Origin: Paenibacillus xylanilyticus
GTDB taxonomy: Bacteria > Bacillota > Bacilli > Paenibacillales > Paenibacillaceae
DNA: 64,000 nucleotides
Assembly: GCF_013359935.1 (NCBI RefSeq)
Contig: NZ_JABMCB010000202.1
Span: forward strand, 124,001-188,000
Direction of reading: 5' to 3'
Part shown: piece by piece, positions 62,804 to 64,000 of the stretch
How the letters are laid out: each line of letters begins with the position of its first letter
How positions within the stretch are numbered: the first letter of the stretch is position 1
The notes under the pieces: generated by a model
The model's input: only the letters and a program-made list of their open reading frames with translations
Databases searched by the model: none
Told to the model about the DNA's origin: nothing
Translations under genes and position numbers: made by a program

Positions 62804-63067
62804 CTGCCCGTTAGCTTAATGAAATACTGCAAAATACCGATTAGATATACGTCTAATCAGTAATAAGAGCATGTTCTTGTCCATTTCGGCAATCGGTCAA
62901 GTTCTTGTCCAAGGCCAAGGACAAGAACTTGTACCGATAAAATAAAAAAGCCGCTAAAATAGCGACTTCAATGAGACCATGTTCTTGTCCCGCGACAAAA
63001 GGCAGCCGTCACAAAGACCTGCTGCCTTCTTATTATTTATATTTAACTAACGTTTCCCGTTAGTTTA
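62804..63067. repeat. Complete composite: element B nested within element A
   Basis: A left end CTGCCCGTTAGCTTAA; B at 62839-62996 (GATTAGA/TCTAATC, GTTCTTGTCC units, long palindrome AAGTTCTTGTCC...GGACAAGAACTT, hairpin AGCCGCTAAAATAGCGACTT); A hairpin GGCAGCCG...CTGCTGCC; right end CGTTTCCCGTTAGTTTAA at 63051-63067. The best-preserved composite of the window. Confidence 0.9.
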
Positions 63068-63074
63068 AATACGA

Positions 63075-64000
63075 CTATTCGGAAATACGGATTACAATTT
63101 TACCAAATGCACCACGTTGAAGATGTTTGTATGCTTCAATTGCTTGTTCGAATGGATAAACAGTATCAATTACAGGTTTAATATTTAATTGATTAAATGC
63201 CCGCTGCATATCATCGAAAGCTTTTTTGTGCCCTACGTTGATTCCATGGATTTTCACTTGTTTTGCAAGCAACGAAAACAAGTTAACCTCTGCCATCATA
63301 CCACCTAGGAATCCAATAATATAAATGTTCCCTTGTAATGCTGCTGCTTCAATCGAACGATTAATACTTTCACCACCAACAACCTCAAGAATATGATCTA
63401 CCCCTTTTCCGTTGGTGAGCTTAAGTACCTCCTTTTCCCAATCTGGAGTTTTAGCATAATTGATAACTTCATCTGCACCTAATGACTTAACTTGTGTTAA
63501 TTTCTCATCACTACTCGAAGTTACAATAACTCTTGCCCCTAGAGCCGATGCGATTTGAACAGCATAAACAGATACACCACCAGTTCCCAGTACAAGAACC
63601 GTTTCACCAGCTTTGATATTTCCATATTCAACTAAAGAAAACCATACGGTTAGTGCGGCAATTGGAAGAGTTGAAGCTTCTTCATCTGTCAAATTGTTAG
63701 GCGTAAATACTGCAGTATCTTCGTCAAGTAACATATACTCTGCAAGTCCGCCGTCATTCGGTCCACCGACAGCATACAAAGAGTCGTCAGGACTAGGTTT
63801 TCCTTGAATCCATTTCGTGAACATATGGGATGTGACACGATCGCCCACTTTAAATTTTGTCACTTCTGAACCGACACTTACAACTTCACCAGAAGCATCA
63901 GAAACAGGTACAAACGTTTTGTTATTCATTAGGTCTGGAATGTATACTCCATCAACAATTGCTTTGTCTCGGAAATTTAGGGAAACAGCATTTACCTTCA
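63075..64000 (-). CDS. NAD(P)-dependent alcohol dehydrogenase, 5' end outside the window
   Basis: The frame runs from the stop at 63075 to the right edge; the visible part begins VNAVSLNFRDKAIVDGVYIP before the first internal ATG at 63929, so that ATG is not the true start. KVGDRVTSHMF, then ETVLVLGTGGVSVYAVQIAS (Rossmann) and LGADEVINY show a zinc-independent medium-chain dehydrogenase. YIIGFLGGMMAEVNLFSLLA and KIVIRIS are near the end. It is likely an enone or alcohol reductase. A composite repeat lies 8 bp past its stop and may terminate it. Confidence 0.88.
   Translation of the reverse strand, partial: KVNAVSLNFRDKAIVDGVYIPDLMNNKTFVPVSDASGEVVSVGSEVTKFKVGDRVTSHMFTKWIQGKPSPDDSLYAVGGPNDGGLAEYMLLDEDTAVFTPNNLTDEEASTLPIAALTVWFSLVEYGNIKAGETVLVLGTGGVSVYAVQIASALGARVIVTSSSDEKLTQVKSLGADEVINYAKTPDWEKEVLKLTNGKGVDHILEVVGGESINRSIEAAALQGNIYIIGFLGGMMAEVNLFSLLAKQVKIHGINVGHKKAFDDMQRAFNQLNIKPVIDTVYPFEQAIEAYKHLQRGAFGKIVIRISE

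Noticed and set aside
1..64000. tRNA, rRNA, tmRNA or riboswitch genes
   Set aside because: No cloverleaf, rRNA-like segment or riboswitch core was seen by eye. A tRNAscan or Infernal run could still find weak candidates.

Overview
The window looks like a chromosomal segment of a spore-forming Firmicute, most likely Paenibacillus or a close relative. This rests on AGGAGG-type ribosome binding sites, frequent TTG/GTG starts, an ATP-grasp protein of the spore-coat YheC/YheD family, DUF4132/SWIM proteins, WG-repeat proteins, a WXG100 toxin and a CcpA-type cre site. The assignment comes from protein families recognised by eye, with no database search.

Layout. (1) 0-10.4 kb is compact and intact: a DUF4132-SWIM-small-protein operon, an ECF sigma factor with a membrane partner (probable anti-sigma), a WG-repeat/DUF3298 protein and an RDD membrane protein. 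(2) 10.4-13.3 kb has a solute-binding-protein pseudogene, then an immunity gene (SUKH) and a WXG100 toxin whose C-terminus resembles the colicin E5 tRNase domain. (3) 13.3-44 kb is an accessory region of small regulator/oxidoreductase modules. TetR with a metallo-hydrolase and an aldo/keto reductase; MerR with an SDR; an SDR under a MerR-type promoter; HxlR with two alcohol dehydrogenases; TetR with an SDR; MarR with luciferase-like flavoproteins and a nitronate monooxygenase; and HxlR with a nitroreductase. A PadR operon and a second ECF sigma gene lie among them. Pseudogenes are dense here: IS110, several luciferase-like fragments, MarR, HxlR, AraC, alcohol dehydrogenase, hydrolase. (4) 44-54.4 kb holds a GH32 fructosidase, an eroded stretch (acetyltransferase, SUKH, probable group II intron remnant), a sugar-nucleotide/spore-surface cluster (ATP-grasp, DUF6492, mannose-1-P guanylyltransferase type) and two unknown exported or anchored proteins. 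(5) 54.6-60.5 kb is a sugar-uptake locus: GH43, two ABC permeases, a lipoprotein binding protein, and a divergent GntR/LacI-type regulator with a perfect cre site between them. (6) 60.5-64 kb has small membrane/exported proteins, a GrpB pseudogene and an alcohol dehydrogenase running off the right edge.

The most unusual feature is a family of dispersed structured repeats, confined to about 13.4-63.1 kb and absent from the conserved left 13 kb. Element A (about 85-90 bp) runs from CTGCCCGTTAG through a terminator-like hairpin to CGTTTCCCGTTAG. Element B is built from GTTCTTGTCC units and, in its full form, a perfect 20-bp-stem palindrome plus a second hairpin. B sits inside A in the best-preserved copy (62804-63067). 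Copies occur at many intergenic sites, often beside eroded genes, and two loci 15 kb apart share about 188 bp almost exactly. No transposase for them is visible here.

A second theme is local regulation: most oxidoreductase modules carry a readable inverted repeat at the promoter. The MarR paralogues share a TTTAG..TGCTAA box and the HxlR/nitroreductase pair shares AGTACA-N5/6-TGTACT. Together these suggest an electrophile/xenobiotic response region grown by duplication and now decaying.
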